64,000 nucleotides of DNA from Tretioscincus oriximinensis (GCA_022410635.1 JAJVDF010000495.1:699578-763577); one strand, 5' to 3'; positions 12,901-27,900 are shown, numbered from the stretch's first letter. Translations and numbers: made by a program. The notes: a model not told the origin generated them from the sequence alone.

Positions 12901-15900
12901 CTCCCGTAAATATAAAATAAAGTATGGGTTAGGAAAAACGTAGATAATTGGAGATTTTCATAATGTTTAATCAGAAATCTATGAAAATCCTTAAGCAATA
13001 TTTTTTTAAAAATCTATCGAACAGTAGACATAGTCTGGGCAGCCCCCTCAGGGTGCGTCAATCAAAATCTCTATGCATGTTCAGGAAATGCTTGATGAAG
13101 ACGCACCCCTTTGGCCTGGCCTTTGCCTGAGAAACTGCTGTCCCTCCCAGAAGTCGTTGCTTTTAATATGTTAATTGTACTTTTATTGTTAACTGCCCTG
13201 AGACCTTCGGGCATAAGGCTGTATAAAAATGCAAATAAATAAATGAATAGACAAAAAGTGAAAGAAAAAAATGAAATAACATTAACAAACATCAAGATTG
13301 AAAGTCGGGTGCAGGCAATCTTGGTTTAGGATCAAAATTCTGTTTTTCCTATGTTCTTTTTTAGCTTTAAGTCTAAGTTTAAAAACATACATTTTACTTC
13401 CGTTTGATTAACATACTCTTGTTCAAAAAATTACAGATAACCTAAAGCGTAGGTCTTCAGACTATGGGTGCAATCGTTACGCTGAAAAGGGTGCCATCTG
13501 AGCACAGAAGGTACAAAATCAAACTGAGAAACTTCTACAAAACTCATACGGGGGAAGGTTCCTCACCCGGCCCAGCCCGGCCTGCCCCCGCCCAGCCCAG
13601 CTCCTTTTTCATCACGTGAATTCCAGCCCCGCCCATCACTAAGATGGCATCCCAAAACCAGAATAAGAAATGATATCAGTGGTGGGCTGACTACTGGAAG
13701 TCATGTGACCAAAAAGGGGCGGGGTTGGAAACAAAAGGTGGGGCGAGGTGTGGGAGGGTGTCAGAATGACATCAGGTGGTGGGCGGGGCAAAGGGGAGGG
13801 AGAAACTCACAAAATTGAATTTCTCCCTCGTAGGGAAGCCTAAATGGTTTTCCCTACACTGCTTCTGAGAGATTCAGAATCTGGGACATCACACTTTGCT
13901 CCTGAATCTACTTTACCCCATCTAAAAGGCAGTGCCCCTTTCTTTTTAAAAAATTATTAACCCCAAGGATGACTCTTTTGGTTGTTGTTGGATTAGGCAT
14001 GAAGCCGACGTTTGAAGCAAGGCATGTACACTCAACTGAGATTCAAGCAAGTAATGCACACTAGAGCTCAGGCATATGAGAGGAGGGGGGAAGAGCAACC
14101 AATTGGGAGACTGTTCACGCGACAATGGAACAAGGGTACAATGGACAAGGGTACAATGGACAGGGGTACAATGGAATGGGAATACAATTCCCCGTGGATA
14201 CGTCAACTCCTCGCTATGGTAACAAAGAGGAGGGCAATGCAGCCAATCAAAGCCTAGAAAGGACAACTACACACAACCAATCAAGAGCAATCTGACTGTC
14301 AAGCAGATGAGTGGCCAACCAATTAAGATTAAGTATGGAAGAATGAGGTAGGTTTCTAGATTTAATGTCTTTTTATAAGGGCAAGTGACTCTTTGATAAA
14401 AGAGGTGACCATAAAAGCCCTGTCTCAACACACCCTAAGGTTATCCTCATGTTGCTGGACTAACAGCTTCTTATTTTATTATAAGATCTATTTTATTAGC
14501 TCCTGGAGTGCCTGTATGTTGCCTGTGTGACAGTAGGCCTGGAGTGATAGTAGTTGCCCATAAACCTATTGGGGCCATAGTTTGGACATCTTCAAACCTA
14601 CCAGCTTCGTTGGGTTCATATTTCTCAATCAGAGAAAGAGCCAAAGCAGGGCTAGCGTCTGTCTCCCGCTGTTCTTCTTGGAGGAACCTAGTTAGGTTCT
14701 CACACGACATGGTGGGCTCATTGTGGGAGTGCCTAAGGAAGATCTCTTCAACTTCTTTCCGCTCCGTCAGTATCTTATAGAATTCCTCTATCTCATCATC
14801 TTCCAAGGTGTCCGTCTTAGATTTGTCACATTGCTGTGAATGTAGAGAGAAGACATAAGGACCTTCTTTCCTTTTGGACTGCAACTTCAGCCATGGCTAG
14901 ACAATGCAAAACAGACCGGTCACTGCAAATGGTTACTTCTGTTGCTTACCACAAGGAGGTTGCAATTACCACATAATTGGCTTGATGTCAAGGAATGCAG
15001 CTTTAATTTTAATATTAGGTCTGGTTCCAGTACTTGGAGTTGTATGCGAACTGTGTACGCTTTATTAGTAAAATTAACCCATGGTACGGTGGACGAATTC
15101 TCACACAGCAACGCACAAGAACATTTGCCTTGCCCCATTTCCTGCTTGGTGATGTCACTTCTGCCCCCTGCTTCCATAAAGGGCGCCCTAGGGGGTGGAA
15201 GTGACGTCACAAAGATGCCACTTCTAGAATTGGCGCTCATCGTGACATGACTTCTAGTCACTAAATTTTGATGATCCCTCTCCCCAACACCTGAGATTTT
15301 CATGCTCCGGGCATGAGATTGGCAGCCCAAATACTCCCAGCACTGCATGGTTCTATTTGTAAATGGAAGTGGCTATAACCACTTAAAGGACTGTAATGAT
15401 AGGTGTTGAAGGATGCCCAATGCAACAGGATTGGGAACATGGATGTATAACATGGATAAGATGGATGGATAGATAAGAAAGAAGAACATGGGCATTATTT
15501 TTTTAATTCTTCTGTTATATCTGGAGTAGAATCTTTTGGGTTTTCTAGCTAAAACCAGTCTGTACATGTTTACTGCCAGATGGTAAGGTACGACTTCCAA
15601 GAGTCTAACAAGCAGCACATTTCCTGTGAGAGCACAGAAATGTTGATATTATAGCTTTTCACTATATTTTGAGTTGTAAGTGTATGATCATTTACTCCCA
15701 TGCTTATTCTGTCTTCCTGTAATGAAATTGCTTGGAGTGTGAAATGTATTCAAGAGATGGTCACTTAACCTATATGCTAAAGTGGGCCATATATTCTTTG
15801 TTATTTTCATTTTATGGACTTTGTAAACAAAGCCAAAAGCCTTCCTCTTGGAATGAAACAAAATGTGTGGATTATGTTTCTTTATCCTGGAAGAAGCTAC

Positions 15901-18900
15901 AACCTGTTGCAGCCTGTCTACCCTTCAGGGTACTGAAAGCTGTGTATTTGCATAAATTGGGTCAGCAGAATTGACAGTAATCCAGATGTAGATCAAAACT
16001 GAGAACCTTGGATCCAGTTATTTCTAGAGCTACTGCAACAACTAGCATATTCTCATTTAATGTCAAAGTTTCTAGATTACATCTGTGCAAATTCCTTGGA
16101 GAGACCTTGCCATATTATAAACAAGGCACTGGAAATTGGTTTTGCCTTCTAATGTACAAATCTTGATTAAGCTGAGGGAAGGCCAAAATATTGCTTTCAT
16201 ACATGCAAAGCCTTCTGAATTTGCCCAAAGTGAGCAAGCCACAGTGGTATTGCTCTTGCAATCCACAGGTATCTAAGATTTCTGAGATCTAATAGCTATG
16301 CCTCCTGCACTATTTTATGCAAACTAATTGCAGAATATGTTCCCAGTTATATTTCAGGGTTATGTGCAGGGTTCCTATTTACAGTTTAGTGCTGTGGCTA
16401 CAGTTTGGAACTCTTATCTGGTAGTCTCCTGGTTTGATTCCACACTCCTCCATGAAGCCAGTTGGGTGACCTTAGTGCAGTCATAGTTCTTTAGAACTCT
16501 CGCAGCCCCAGGGTATCTGTTGTGGAGAAAGCAACAAAAGCTATGCGCGCCACACTTTGGGGAAAAGGGAATTATAAATAAATGTTTTATTACTTTAATG
16601 TATATGAAGTTCTTCTTACCTCAAAGATCTGCCTGGCATAGCTGTCATCAACTTGGATGTTGACTTCTTTCAGGAAGTTCTTGAGTTCCTTGAAGCTCAT
16701 CTTGTTGTCTTTATTCTTGTCTGCTTTCCGCAAGCAGGCATGGATCCAGCTATTTGAGGTAGCATTAAGGAGCTTGCATCAGAAAGGCCCTATTGCTACA
16801 TTACCATCTAAAGGACTAGAAGTTATTGAAACAATATCCTGCTGTCAGAGACAGGGGACAGTCCTCACAACTACAAGACCTGGGTTTGCTGATTAGAATA
16901 CATAACATAAGAAAATAAGAGGAGCCCTGCTGAATGGGGCTGGAGCCCATCTAGTCCAGCCTTCTGTTTCTCACAGAGGCCCACCGATTGCACAGGGCAG
17001 TCTGGAAAAGAAGAAGGCAAAATGTGCTCCTGTTCTCCATCCTGGAGGCAACATCAAACGATCCACATTCAGAAGGAGAAGAAGAAAAAGGTAAAGAAGA
17101 AGAAGAAGAGTCNACAACAACTGAATTTTTATACCCTGCTTTCCTCACCCAAAAGGACTGAAAGTGGCTTACAAGCTTATTTTTTCACCTCAAGCCTTAC
17201 ATTCAATTTTCTCCACCANACTGTGATGATTCTCATTTATCTAATCATAATTTCTTGCTTTCAAATAGCTGGGTTGGCTAGAGCTGAGGCCAGTAGAGGG
17301 CGCTCACCCCTCAACTCAATATCTCTTCTAATACCCCAGGGCTATTAAGATTTGTACCCCTGTGTTTCAGTGTACACCCATGGATATTATTAACTGCCCT
17401 TCCATTTCATTCTCATAACAAGTCCTTTTCTGTGGGGGTCCCTCAATTTAGGAACTGCATCTCCCAGGAGCAAGGTTGCCATATGTGAAAATCATCACTA
17501 TCCAAAAAGCAATTATTTCACCTGGCAAAACTCTCCTCCCAACATAAGAACNTAAGAACATAAGAAGAGCCATACTGGATCAGGCCACAGCCCATCGAGT
17601 CCAGCATTGTGTGTCACACGGAGGCCCACCAGATGCACCTGGGCAGTCCGAACAGAGGAAAGCAAAATATGCTCCTGTTCATGACTCCCTGCAAATGGTA
17701 TTTCAAGAGTCCTGCCTGTTGCTCCATCCCGGAGGCTACATCCAGACAACTATCTTAGTATCCATTTATACCCTTAGTGTCCATAAACCTGTCTACTCCT
17801 GCTTGAAACTATCCAAGCTGTTAGCAGGAGATAACAGCCAGAACACCCAATATGGCTGACATCTCTGACTTGTCATAAGACTCATACTATAAAACCACAG
17901 AACATCTGTGACATATGGCAACCCTATTCAGGAGATCCAAACCTATTCAAATGTCTAACTTTGTATGCCTTAGGGTGCCACTGATGTTTATCTTTTTCTG
18001 AGTGCTGTTGTCCTGCTGAGGAAGGAGGGAGGGTAGAGAGAGAGAGAGAGGGAGACAGACAGACAGATAACAGAGGCAGCCAATATGGGTGAGCACAGCT
18101 GGAAGCCATTCCCCCAACTGAAAGCAAGTTCATGACGAAGAAGGAGAATCTGTCTTTTATATCCTGCTCTAAGGACTCACAGTGGCTTAAAAGGTTATTT
18201 TTCTTTCTGCCCCACCAGGTTGTGTTGGTATCTGTTAATCGACTCACAAATTTCTTTGCTATCAAAGCCAGCTCAGCCCTCTCCACATCTGATGCATGGA
18301 CCTCAAACTATGGTATATCTGTTGAAATATGGAAGCTCTTAACTTCCGGACTGCTGTGCCCCATGATCTTTCTTTACCCCATGGACGTCCAAGGAATGTC
18401 ACTTATTGGCTTTCTACAGCTACTACCTACAGCTACGTCCCAGTAGACTCACTGAAGACACTCACCAGTGAACTGTACTGAGTGGAATGGTCAACATATG
18501 CTCATAAAGAGCTATTGAAGCCAATTGCTGTCACTCAAACAGAGGTTGCATCCCCACATCACTTATTTATTCCACTATAACTGGATATTCCACAACAATG
18601 CATTGTAGGGACGGATTTATTCCTGTATATAGTGCTTTATTGTGGGATATCCAGCTATAGTGGAATAAATAAGTGATGTGTGGGATGCAGCCTTAACTAC
18701 CTCATCAGGTTACTATGCCATCAAACTAGCATAGGCTGACCAGATGTCCCCTTTTTTTTGGGGGGGGGAACCCGGTTTTGAGGTGTCTACCCCGCCCTCC
18801 CGGGGGGGGGGGGGCGCACACCATTTTCCCAGTTTTTGCTGAGGAAAAAGAAATTAATTTTTTTTTTGAAAAATTACCATCTAGGGGGTTCTGGCAACTG

Positions 18901-21900
18901 GGGCCAGCTTCTGAAGGCACCTTCCCCTCTGTAAAAAAATTAAAAAATTCTGATGTAATCCAAAAATTCTCAGTTTAAAAATTCTTGCACACTTTAAAAA
19001 ATTCTCACATGCTTCACCGATTTCTCGGGCGGGAATTTTGGAAGGGAATGCATGTTGGCGGGTAATTTGCATATTTATGAATATGCAAATTAGCATGAAT
19101 ATTAATTACCCGGTTTGGGTCTCACAAAATCTGGTCAGTCTAACCTAGCATGAGGAAACAATTGATGTTTCTCTCAGGTTTCTCAAAGTGTTCTTGAAGA
19201 AGACTATGATAAAACACATAAAAAGGAAAAACCAGCTCTGTCGCCAGTTAATCTTGCGAAGAAGAAACCAAAAGGATACTGTTGTAATTTCTGTCTTTGA
19301 CTCATACAGTTGCTCTTAGTAATGATCTTTCCCAGGCCTGCAACCCAGTGATTGGCGTCGACTTCCGAGCTGGCGATGAGGTCCAGGTTCTTCCTGTGAT
19401 CTTTGAATATGATAGAAAAGCAGCGGCATTCGGGCACATCTCTGGCGTACTTTTCCATTCCCTCTGTCTTGTGGCCTGGCCTCACATCCTGGATATCTTC
19501 GATGGAGACTGCGAGAACAAACGGAACACATGTTATCAGGGGACCCAGTGGACAAGCATTATCTGAGTCTTGTAGAAGAATCAAATAATGTGTCTGTCTC
19601 CTTTGCTTTCTGACTCTCAATATTGACCTCAAGCGTAAGTTTAAAAGGAGTCCTCCGTCTGACAATAATCTAAAAGAGACTAAGAGTCAAAGANTTGAAC
19701 ATTTATGTATTTATATATTTATTTATTTTTAAATTGTCCTGTCCTTCACTACGGATCCCAAGATGGGTAATAATAACAAAAATAAAGTAGAAGAAGAACT
19801 TGGTTCTTATACCCCGCTTTTCTCACCTTTCAAAGGGACTCAAAGCGGCTTACAAGGATATATTTTGCCCGAAGGCTTTCATTCTATCTTTCCCACCAGG
19901 CTGTGGTGGTTCCCATGTATCTACTTGCAGTCAGTTACAATTTCTTGCAATTCATGCTTTCAAATAGCTGGGTTGGCTAGAGCTACAGGCTAGTGGAAGG
20001 TGCTCACCCCCACCCTACGTCCCACACAGGGCTTCGAAACCCCATCTCCCAGGCAAGAGACGAATTCCTAAGTAACACAAATTATTGAAACATATTCAAA
20101 ATACAATGTTCCTTCCCTCATCCTCCCTTGGCAGAAGAAAATAATTCTATTTTCACAAAACATTAGGGAGGAAAATCTGCATTTGAAAAGTGTCTTCCAA
20201 AAATTTCCGTAATAGCTAAATATTGTGTAGGAGGCTCCAGAGTTTGAGGGTCGAAATCTGCACGGGTATGTGCCCCACACCGGGGGAGGGGGGGGGGCTG
20301 CCGTCACATGCTCTAAATCAATGGAGGAAAGCGTCAGGTGTAGATGGAACGCATGCCTGCATTTTTGTGGGCTCTACACTAGTGAAATACGAATCAGNCA
20401 GGATTTACTTGCTCTCCAGCCCGCCATAAGGTTTGCACAACATTACATATATCAACAGCATGATGCATTTACACATTGCCAACCAACTATTCCCACGAAG
20501 AAGTATTGTGAAACACTCAGCTTTTTAGTACAAGCAGAAAAAATAATATGCTATGAATGTGGGTGTGCTACTATCTTTTCGCATGTTGTTTATATATTTT
20601 AAACTATATACTGCTTCTGTTTTTTTGAAAGAAAAAGAAACCTTAAAGCAGTTTGCGGAAGAGATTAAAAACAAAGGGAAAAAATAAAGAGACCAACAGT
20701 TAAAAGCCATTAAAAACTGGGTGGCTCAGTGAAAGGACAAACATGAACATTTAGAGATAAACAGATAGGTTCCGGTATGTTGTTCAGTTCAATCCCCATA
20801 AAAACTAGGAGGAGCTCCATTTATTATAGAACAAGTGATTTCAGAGCAATCTGTTACTCTTGCCGGGAGCTCCGTGACCTGTACAACTACCATATTTATA
20901 TTATTTTAATTTTCTACATTAATCACAGAATGCTCCTCCACAGAATGCTGTGGAAATGGAATAAAGTGGAGCCCAGTAATCAGGAATTCAAGGAATTCCA
21001 ATTCCTGGGGCAAAACTTACCACTTCTATGCTGTGCACTTACATGGCTGTTGCACTGAAAGTGTAGTCTCAGAAGCCTGCGTGAATTATATCAAATCCAT
21101 TAAAAATTTGCAGGCTTTTGGGACTGCCTTCCTTGCAAAGAAAAAGAAAAAGCAAGACGCAGCTAAGGAAAAGGCTTAGTGATTCCAAATGAATAGCAAA
21201 ACAAATAATGCAAGATTCAAACAAGTACTTGACAGGTACATGCTATCTCTCCCCATAACCTTAGAGATTCCGATCGGACAGATCCTCAGGCCCCTGGGAA
21301 TCCTATGGTCAGTGAGAGGACCAGTATATAATATTCAAAATATTTTGAACTGTGCAAAGAAGGAGGAGGGGAGCACAAAAATCTTGCTATTTTAACTGTC
21401 AACATATTGGCTCCATTATAAAAGCATCTGTTTCTTTTTTCTGCTGACATCTCTCAGTTCTGCAGCTATCTCAGACAGCAAAACAAAATCTCAGCCTCGT
21501 TATCACTCAGCTGCTTCCGTAGCAGGGGACACGTGAGCAGGATAAGAACCGGGTTTTTTCAACATCCACAAAAGGAGGCTTGCAGTGACAAAGCTAATCT
21601 GTCAGCTAAAGATAAGCAGAGGCTCCACGAAAGTATTTCGGCTGTCTTACAATTCTGGAGCGTTGCCAACCCGAGCTTCTGTGTGGAGGGGACAGATTGT
21701 GCATTGAATGTATTATACCCCGTATCCTACTAGGAGTTCCGCCTTTGCTGACACCGTATCAATAACCCTTCTAGTATTTACTCAAAGGCTTTAAAAAGGA
21801 AAGAACGCAGGTTGCATAAGTCCTGTAAAGTGTATGTTAGCCTCTGTGTCATTCTGAAGCAGCAGCCAAACAGGTGGGCTAAATCCAGGAATTGTTTTAA

Positions 21901-24900
21901 ATTTGGGTTTAGCCATTCATGTCTCTGACGTACGTACTTCTCCCAGCCTGCATTACTGGAATGAGCATTCTACATTTTGTAGCTCTGTGAATGAGCGTGC
22001 AGCCTCCCTACTGGCTGCACTTCCCTCTCCCGTTGTAGTCGGAGCTACAGAATGCGTGCTTACCAATGGCAGCTCCAATGGGGCGGATTCTTCATAATGT
22101 AGCTTCCATCACAGTAGGAAAACCTCATGTGGAGGTGGTCTTAGCATATCAGTTTGTGGCAGATCTTTTTGCTCAAGCATTTAGAGAGCTGGTTACAGTT
22201 TTGTTATTATTGTTTCCTATTACAGTACCTTACCTTTTTAGGGTCAAACAAGGTTATTTTACCTTATCTTTGAATCTGTAGAAAATCTCCAATTTCCACC
22301 TTGCTTCACAGCTTTGTGAAATACCTTGAAATAAAGGATGCTTGTGGAGCAGAGAACCAAATCTGGGAGCAGAATCCATCTTAAAAGAATTTCTGTACTT
22401 GTCCTCCATGAATTTATCTACAAGGACATAAGAATCCATCTAATCCAGCATCCTTTTATTTTTATTTATTTATACTTATACCCTGCCCTATACCTGAAGG
22501 TCTCACCAAGAGATCCACCAGTCTTCAGGACATCTCAAGCAGAATGCCTGGCTAGATGGCAGTGTGGCCTTATTCAGTAGGGCTCTTCTTATGTTCTTAT
22601 GTATTTTCCTTCCTTTTTCTAGGAAACTGTGGAGAATATGACTGGACATCTATATAGTGGAGCCTCAAAGGAAGAAGGTGCTGGATGGTTTCTGTCCAGA
22701 GCACATCTCTCTTTCAAGTACCATGACAGACTGTTCACGGCATTGTACGTTTGTCAAAGAAAGCCACAGCATACAGCACACAGACATGGAGGGACATTTT
22801 TTGGCTGAAATACACCACAACCAAGCAGAATCCTTTGTTTAATCATGCCAAGCTACGCTTCCAGGCGTGAGGACACATTTTAATCAGACTGACATGGCAT
22901 TTTCCCTTTCCTGAATGGCTTAATGTGCCAAGGATTTACAAAACTAGGCCCAACTTTGTGGCACCCTAAGTATTGTGCATTTCAGAAGTTACATCTCCTC
23001 AGTCATCCACTCTTTACTTAAGGCAGGTGTGGGAGACCTTTTTTCTTCCAGGGCCGTGTGGTTATTTGTAACATCACTTGGGGGCCATAACCCCTGCCCC
23101 ACCCACAAGCCCCGCCCCTACCGCACCCAGGCCACGCCCCCTCCTGCCCAGGCCACATCCCTGCCCAAACTACACCCCCTCCATCTGCCTATAACTATTC
23201 CCAAATGCTCTCCCATCCCCTCACCTGGGCTTCCTGCTTTCCTCTTTTTGCATTTCACTTCCTGCTTTAACCAAGCGAGGGACCATTATTCAACAGTTCC
23301 TTAAATAAAGTCCCTCATCAAAGGCTTCTAAAAAAGCTCCGTACTCATGGTATAAGAGGACAGACTTTGTCCTGGATTGGAAACTGGCTAAAAGATAGAC
23401 AACAGAGGGTAGTATTAAATGGACAGTTCTCCGAGTGGAAAGAGGTAAGAAGTGGGGTACCCCAGGGATCTGTACTGGGACCCTTGCTTTTCAATATATT
23501 TATAAATGATCTGGATGCCGAGGTAAATAGTGAAGTAGCCAAGTTTGCTGACGTCACTAAACTGTTCAGGGTAGTGAAAACTGAAAATGATTGTAAGGCA
23601 CTCCAGAGTGATTTATTGAAATTGGGTGAGTGGGCATCAAAGTGGCGAATGCACTTCAACTTAAGCAAGTGCAAGGTCATGCATATTGGGGCAAAGAACC
23701 CAAAATACTCCTACCACCTGATGGGAACCAAGCTNTCTGTGACCGAGCAAGAAAAGGATCTTGGGGTGTTAGTGGACAATTCAATGAAAATGTCGACCCA
23801 GTGTGCAGCAGCATCAAAAAAGGCAAACTCCATGTTGGGGATAATTAGGAAAGGAATCGAAAACAAGTCAGCAAATGTTGTTTTGCCTCTTTATAAATCT
23901 GTGGTGAGGCCACATTTGGAATCCTGTGTTCAGTTCTGGTCACCACATCTCAAGAGGGATATTTTGGAACTGGAGAAGGTGCAGAAAAGGGGAACAAAAA
24001 TGATCAAGGGTCTGGAGCGCCTCCCTTACGAAGCAAGGCTGCAACGTCTGGGCCTCTTCAGCCTTGAAAGGAGACGTTTGAGGGGTGATCTGATTGAGGT
24101 ATACAAAATCATGCATAGGAGCGACAGGCTGAATAGAGAAAAATGTTTTCTCTATCACACAATACAAGGACCAGAGGGCACTCCTTAAAACTGTTGGGTA
24201 GAAAAGTGAGAACAGACAAAGGAAAGTATTTTTTCACCCAGAGGGTCATCGGCCTGTGGAATTTACTTCCTGAAGAGGTAGTGGTAGCTAACAGCTTGGA
24301 TAGCTTCAAGACAGGACTAGACAGGTTTATGGACACTAAAGGTATAAATGGATACTAGGATGGATGTCTGGATGTTGCCTCTGGGATGGAGCAACAGGCA
24401 GGACTCTTGAAATACCATTTGCAGGGAGTCATGAACAGGAGCATATTTTGCTTTCCTCTGTTCGGAATGCCCAGGGGCATCTGGTGGGCCTCTGTGGGAG
24501 ACAGAATGCTGGACTCGATGGGCTGTGGCCTGATCCAGTACGGCTCTTCTTATGTTCTTATGTTCTTAAAGGGTTCTACAAATGGCATCCAGCCTCCTGG
24601 CCTTCAGTTCAGTTGAAAGACCGGCTCTTAGCAACTGCGCCATTTGCGCCTTCAGGTAGGCAGGCAAGTGCATCAATCACCATCACTGTATTCTTTCAGG
24701 AAATCCTTGAAGATGTACCTCAAAGGTTTTTTTTTTCCTTCCCCTCCTTCAGATATTGTTTTAAAATGTCGATTCTGCATTTTTGCGTTTATTTTTGGCC
24801 GTATGGAGACCTTTGGATATGAATCTGGCTAAATAAATAAAATAATAATAAATAAGAGGGAGGGAGTAGGCTGACCTGATGACTTCTTTTGGGGGGGTGA

Positions 24901-27900
24901 AAACCCGTTTTTGAGGAGCTTCCTGGTTTTTGCTGAGGAAAAAGTTTTCCAAAAAATATTTTTTTNAAAAAAAATTTCCTCAGCAAAACCCGGGAGACAC
25001 CCCCAAATTGGGTTTTCAACCCACCGACCCCCAAAAGGGGTCATCTGGTCAGCCTAGGTAGACAGGCAGGGAGGCAGGACAGTCACAGAATTGGAGGGAA
25101 TTATCTTAGATAACCTGAATATCTTGGAAATAAATTCTTTCAGTCTTTTGCCGCTTCCACCCATCAGTTAAGCCATCTTAAGCCCAGGTGCATCTGGTGG
25201 GCCTCTGTGTGACACAGAATGCTGGACTCGATGGGCTGTGGCCTGATCCAGTATGGCTCTTCTTAGGTTCTTATCTGTAGAACTTAACAACATGTATTTG
25301 AATTCCTAAATCTGATCTTTAGCACTGACCCTGACACTCCCGTTCTCTTTCTCAGGCCAAGTATTTCCAGTTCTTTCAAGTATTCCTTGTAGCACAAAAG
25401 GGAGGAAACTAATTAAAAAAACCAACCCTGCATTTGTTCAATGGCCCATTTTTGAGGTGTGGCAAAAGACGGAGCATGTAGGAAAGGGCCTGGCCTCCGA
25501 GGAAAGTCAACAGAAGCAAACCATTTGGTAACATTAAAAAAAAAGAGAGAAAGCTGCTACTTGTTTTATCAAAATAAAAGCAACCACTGTGATTGGTAAA
25601 TAAAGATGCACCAAGGAGAGGTATTAGGAAATTATTTTCCCTGTTAAGTGTCTGTTCTGCTAAGGCAGTGGCATCTTTAGGTCCTTGCAATTTCTAAATA
25701 GATTTCCTGCGTTGACTGACTGATACTTGAGTCAGATGAGCACATGGCAAAAGCTTTGGCAGTTCACATTAAAGATTGCCGCTGACTGCAGAAATATAAA
25801 TTCTAAGTTTAATCGTTCAAGAAGTTCACTTGGAAACATCTCCGAAACCATCCTTAAAGTAAAGATTCAATTTTCCCCTGCTTTGATATTCCTATTTCAT
25901 TATAAGGATCAACCTCTCCTTTGTAAATCTTCTAGGCTTTTGCTAAGTTTGATCACTTGTGCTAAAATGGAAATTGCTAAACACTGGAGATACCCCCATT
26001 TACTCAATAAACAAGATTGGGTCGATCGTGTGTGGCAGCTGGCACTTCTGGAACTGACTCATCATCAGCAACGAACAATGAATGGCAATCCTGACCCACA
26101 CAGCTTTTTGGAAAAATGGCTACCGCTGATTCTGGCCGCTAAATCAGATGCCTCTTTGAATCCCCATGCCACCCCTTCTGTCCTCTTGCTGAATAAAAAG
26201 CTGACCTATTTTTTGTCCTTTCTTCCCACCATACCGGATTGATAACACCTTTCCTGCCCAATCTCAAATTTTGATGTAGATTTGTATTTATATGCTGGGT
26301 TTGTGTGGAAGGTTCANTNGTTCTGTATTGCGATTCTGGGAGTACTTTCAAAGGAACTTAATTTTTATTTATTTTTTTTATTTTATTTTTCATATTATTA
26401 TTATTATAATTCTTTGTTGTTGTTGTTTTTATTATTTTTATATTTTAAGTTCATTGTATACTTCAATGTATGTTTATTATAAAATTAAAAAAAAAACTTT
26501 TTTAAAAAGAAAGAAGTTCACTTGGGTTGAGATGCTTCTTGCAGGTCCCCTGGCACAGCCTCCCTCTGGATTCACCAGANACCATTATTAAGTGGCATTT
26601 AACCAAGGGGCTACGAAACCCTTCCTTATGAAATTCAGTTGCAACATCTGGGTCTCCTCAGCCTTGAAAGATTGAGGTGTTTAATATCGTACAAGGATGG
26701 ACAAGGTGAATAAGGAATAAATTCTTATCTCTGTCACTAAACACTAGAACAGGGGTGGGCAATTAATTTTCCCAAGGGGCCACATGAGAAATTGGGTTGG
26801 TTTTAGAGGGCCGGACTAATATACTTAACTCAGCTGTACCCAATACTGTATACAACAGTAAAACCACACCCCCAGCTCTGAGCTAAGACGGGTGGGCCGG
26901 TCAGAGAGAGTTGCCCACCCCTTGCCCAGGTCTGCACTGGAATCAAAGGGCACCCTTTGAAGCTGATGGGTCAGGAGTGTTAAGATNGGCAAAGGAGGAG
27001 GAGCAGGAGGAGGAAGATAAGAAGAAGTAGTAGAAGAAGAGGCAGAGGAAGTTTTCACACCTAAAGGGATTCAAAGCGGCTTGTGGCTATTTTTTCACCT
27101 GAAGGTTTATGTTCTATCTTCCCCATCACATTAAGATGATTGGTACCTATTCATCTACTTGTGATTGCTCACTTTTGAGCAGCTAGGTTGGTTGAAGTTA
27201 AGTCCAATAGAGGGTGCCTACCCCTTCTCACAGCAGGCACATGGGCCTCGATCAAACGGCCTCTCTGTTGAAAGTAGGGCTGCCACCTTTTGATAAGTGA
27301 AATAAGGAACCTGCTCTTAAAAATAAGGGACATTTCACAAAAACAAGGGACAAAAATAACAATCACAACACCTGGCTACACCACCATTTGAGGAAGACAT
27401 TTCCACACTTCCTACTTCCTGTTCCTTTCTATTTGAGTTATCAACATCCGGCTGAGAACGGAGATTCACTTTCCTTGCCAGGAGCGTCAAACTCTCTGCC
27501 TGCTGAAACTTCGATAATCGAGGAGTTTGTATTGATTAGAATATAATGATCGGTATATATCGAAGCGGCAATTCGAATTGCGAATATTTCGAAAGAAGCA
27601 TGATATTAGTGGTATTTTACAGGACACTGAATCGTAATACGGGATGCGTAATTTTTACCTGAAATACAGGACGTCTCGTATAATATGGGACAGGTGGCAA
27701 CCCTAGTTGAAAAGCCTGTTCTTAGCCTCTGTGTCACCGTTCCTCAGTTTTTATACCCAGCTTTCCTCAATCCAAAGGGAATCAAAATGGCTTACATAAC
27801 CTTCTTCTCTCCACAACAGACACTTTGTGAAGTAGGTGAGACTGAGAGAGCTACAAATAACTGTGACTAGCCCAAGGTCACCCAGCTGGCTTTTGTAGTG

